A DNA stretch of 5,538 nt from Methanosarcinales archaeon (GTDB taxonomy: Archaea > Halobacteriota > Methanosarcinia > Methanosarcinales > Methanocomedenaceae), in assembly GCA_023136155.1 (NCBI GenBank), contig JAGLRT010000047.1, positions 1 through 5,538 of the forward strand. The letters are read 5' to 3'. Position 1 is the stretch's first letter, and each line of letters opens with the position of its first letter. The notes under the pieces are model-generated. The model saw only the letters and a program-made list of their open reading frames with translations, was not told the DNA's origin and did not search any database. Shown here one piece after another: positions 5,210-5,538 of this stretch. The translations under genes were made by a program, and so were the position numbers.

Positions 5210-5538
5210 ATGGTTTGGATTGTATTAGGTGAAAAAAATGGGAAAATCGCATTGGTATCAAAAAATAATATATCTGGTTTGTTACCAAAGGGGTCTTATC
5301 TTACAGTTGAAGATGGAGACACACAATTTATTCTTCGTGTGGATAATAGTGTTCAGCAAGAACCATATTCTCCTTCACCCATGATAATTGATATGGATTT
5401 ATCTCCATTAAATCAGGATCAAAAATGTCAAAACATAATTACAGCATATCGAGTGAAAGACATAACTAACCGTACAGATGGTTTGATTGATTACATCAGA
5501 CCACAACTTATTGCAAGGCGTTCAAATCAAGAAGAGAT
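5210..5538 (+). CDS. Probable HerA-family DNA translocase, N-terminal part; runs off the window
   Basis: An open frame from ATG at 5210 continues to the window end and gives 109 residues starting MVWIVLGEKNGKIALVSK. The segment is rich in beta strands (WIVLGEKNGKIALVS; SYLTVEDGDTQFILRVD; SPMIIDMDL), as expected of the HAS barrel that begins HerA and related hexameric ATPases. HerA forms a hexameric ring that pumps DNA into the NurA nuclease. The Walker A and B motifs that would prove this lie beyond the window, so the call depends on the coupled nurA-like gene and the barrel-like start. The ribosome site GGTGA overlaps the nurA stop. Base composition is AT-rich like nurA, so the two probably arrived together. 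Other partners of NurA-like genes remain possible. Confidence 0.65.
   Translation, partial: MVWIVLGEKNGKIALVSKNNISGLLPKGSYLTVEDGDTQFILRVDNSVQQEPYSPSPMIIDMDLSPLNQDQKCQNIITAYRVKDITNRTDGLIDYIRPQLIARRSNQEE

Noticed and set aside
5043..5288. Minus-strand ORF across the nurA-herA junction
   Set aside because: Shadow of two coupled plus-strand genes with a good ribosome site between them.

Overview
The window looks like a piece of a methanogenic or related euryarchaeal genome, most likely from the Methanosarcinales/Methanomicrobia side. The evidence is an Hps domain that reads like the C-terminal half of archaeal Fae-Hps, AT-rich TATA boxes about 25-32 bases ahead of start codons that lack Shine-Dalgarno sites (leaderless style), and GGTGA/GGTGGT-type ribosome sites where genes are coupled. 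The exact lineage cannot be fixed from the sequence alone.

Layout. Bases 1-449 (+) are the 3' end of a hexulose-6-phosphate synthase gene, followed by a hairpin terminator. Bases 450-874 are a convergent intergenic region with one doubtful small ORF. Bases 875-2777 (-) hold a compact cluster read right to left: hgcA (corrinoid membrane protein), hgcB (2[4Fe-4S] ferredoxin) and a nitroreductase-family flavoprotein. HgcA and HgcB are the gene pair required for methylation of inorganic mercury to methylmercury; HgcA shows the diagnostic NVWCAAGK cap-helix motif and five membrane segments, and HgcB shows two CxxCxxCxxxCP clusters and the terminal Cys-Cys pair. This is the main discovery of the window. 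Directly upstream, on the same strand, is a solitary SAM-dependent DNA methylase-like gene (2859-3764) with the unusual motif IV THPPY.

Bases 3765-4173 are a divergent promoter region. It contains a TATA box and 11-bp tandem repeats in front of the methylase gene, a second TATA box pointing right, and a possible 51-residue ORF that ends just before the next gene. From there to the window end, in visibly more AT-rich DNA, lies a NurA-like nuclease gene closely coupled to the start of a probable HerA-family helicase/translocase gene, which runs off the window. NurA and HerA normally form a DNA end-processing complex; in this compositionally distinct setting beside a methylase gene they may be an accessory or defence-type pair rather than the housekeeping Mre11-Rad50 set.

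Functional reading: the left half is central C1/pentose metabolism, the middle is a mercury-methylation operon with a possible accessory flavoprotein, and the right half is DNA modification and processing that looks like accessory genome.
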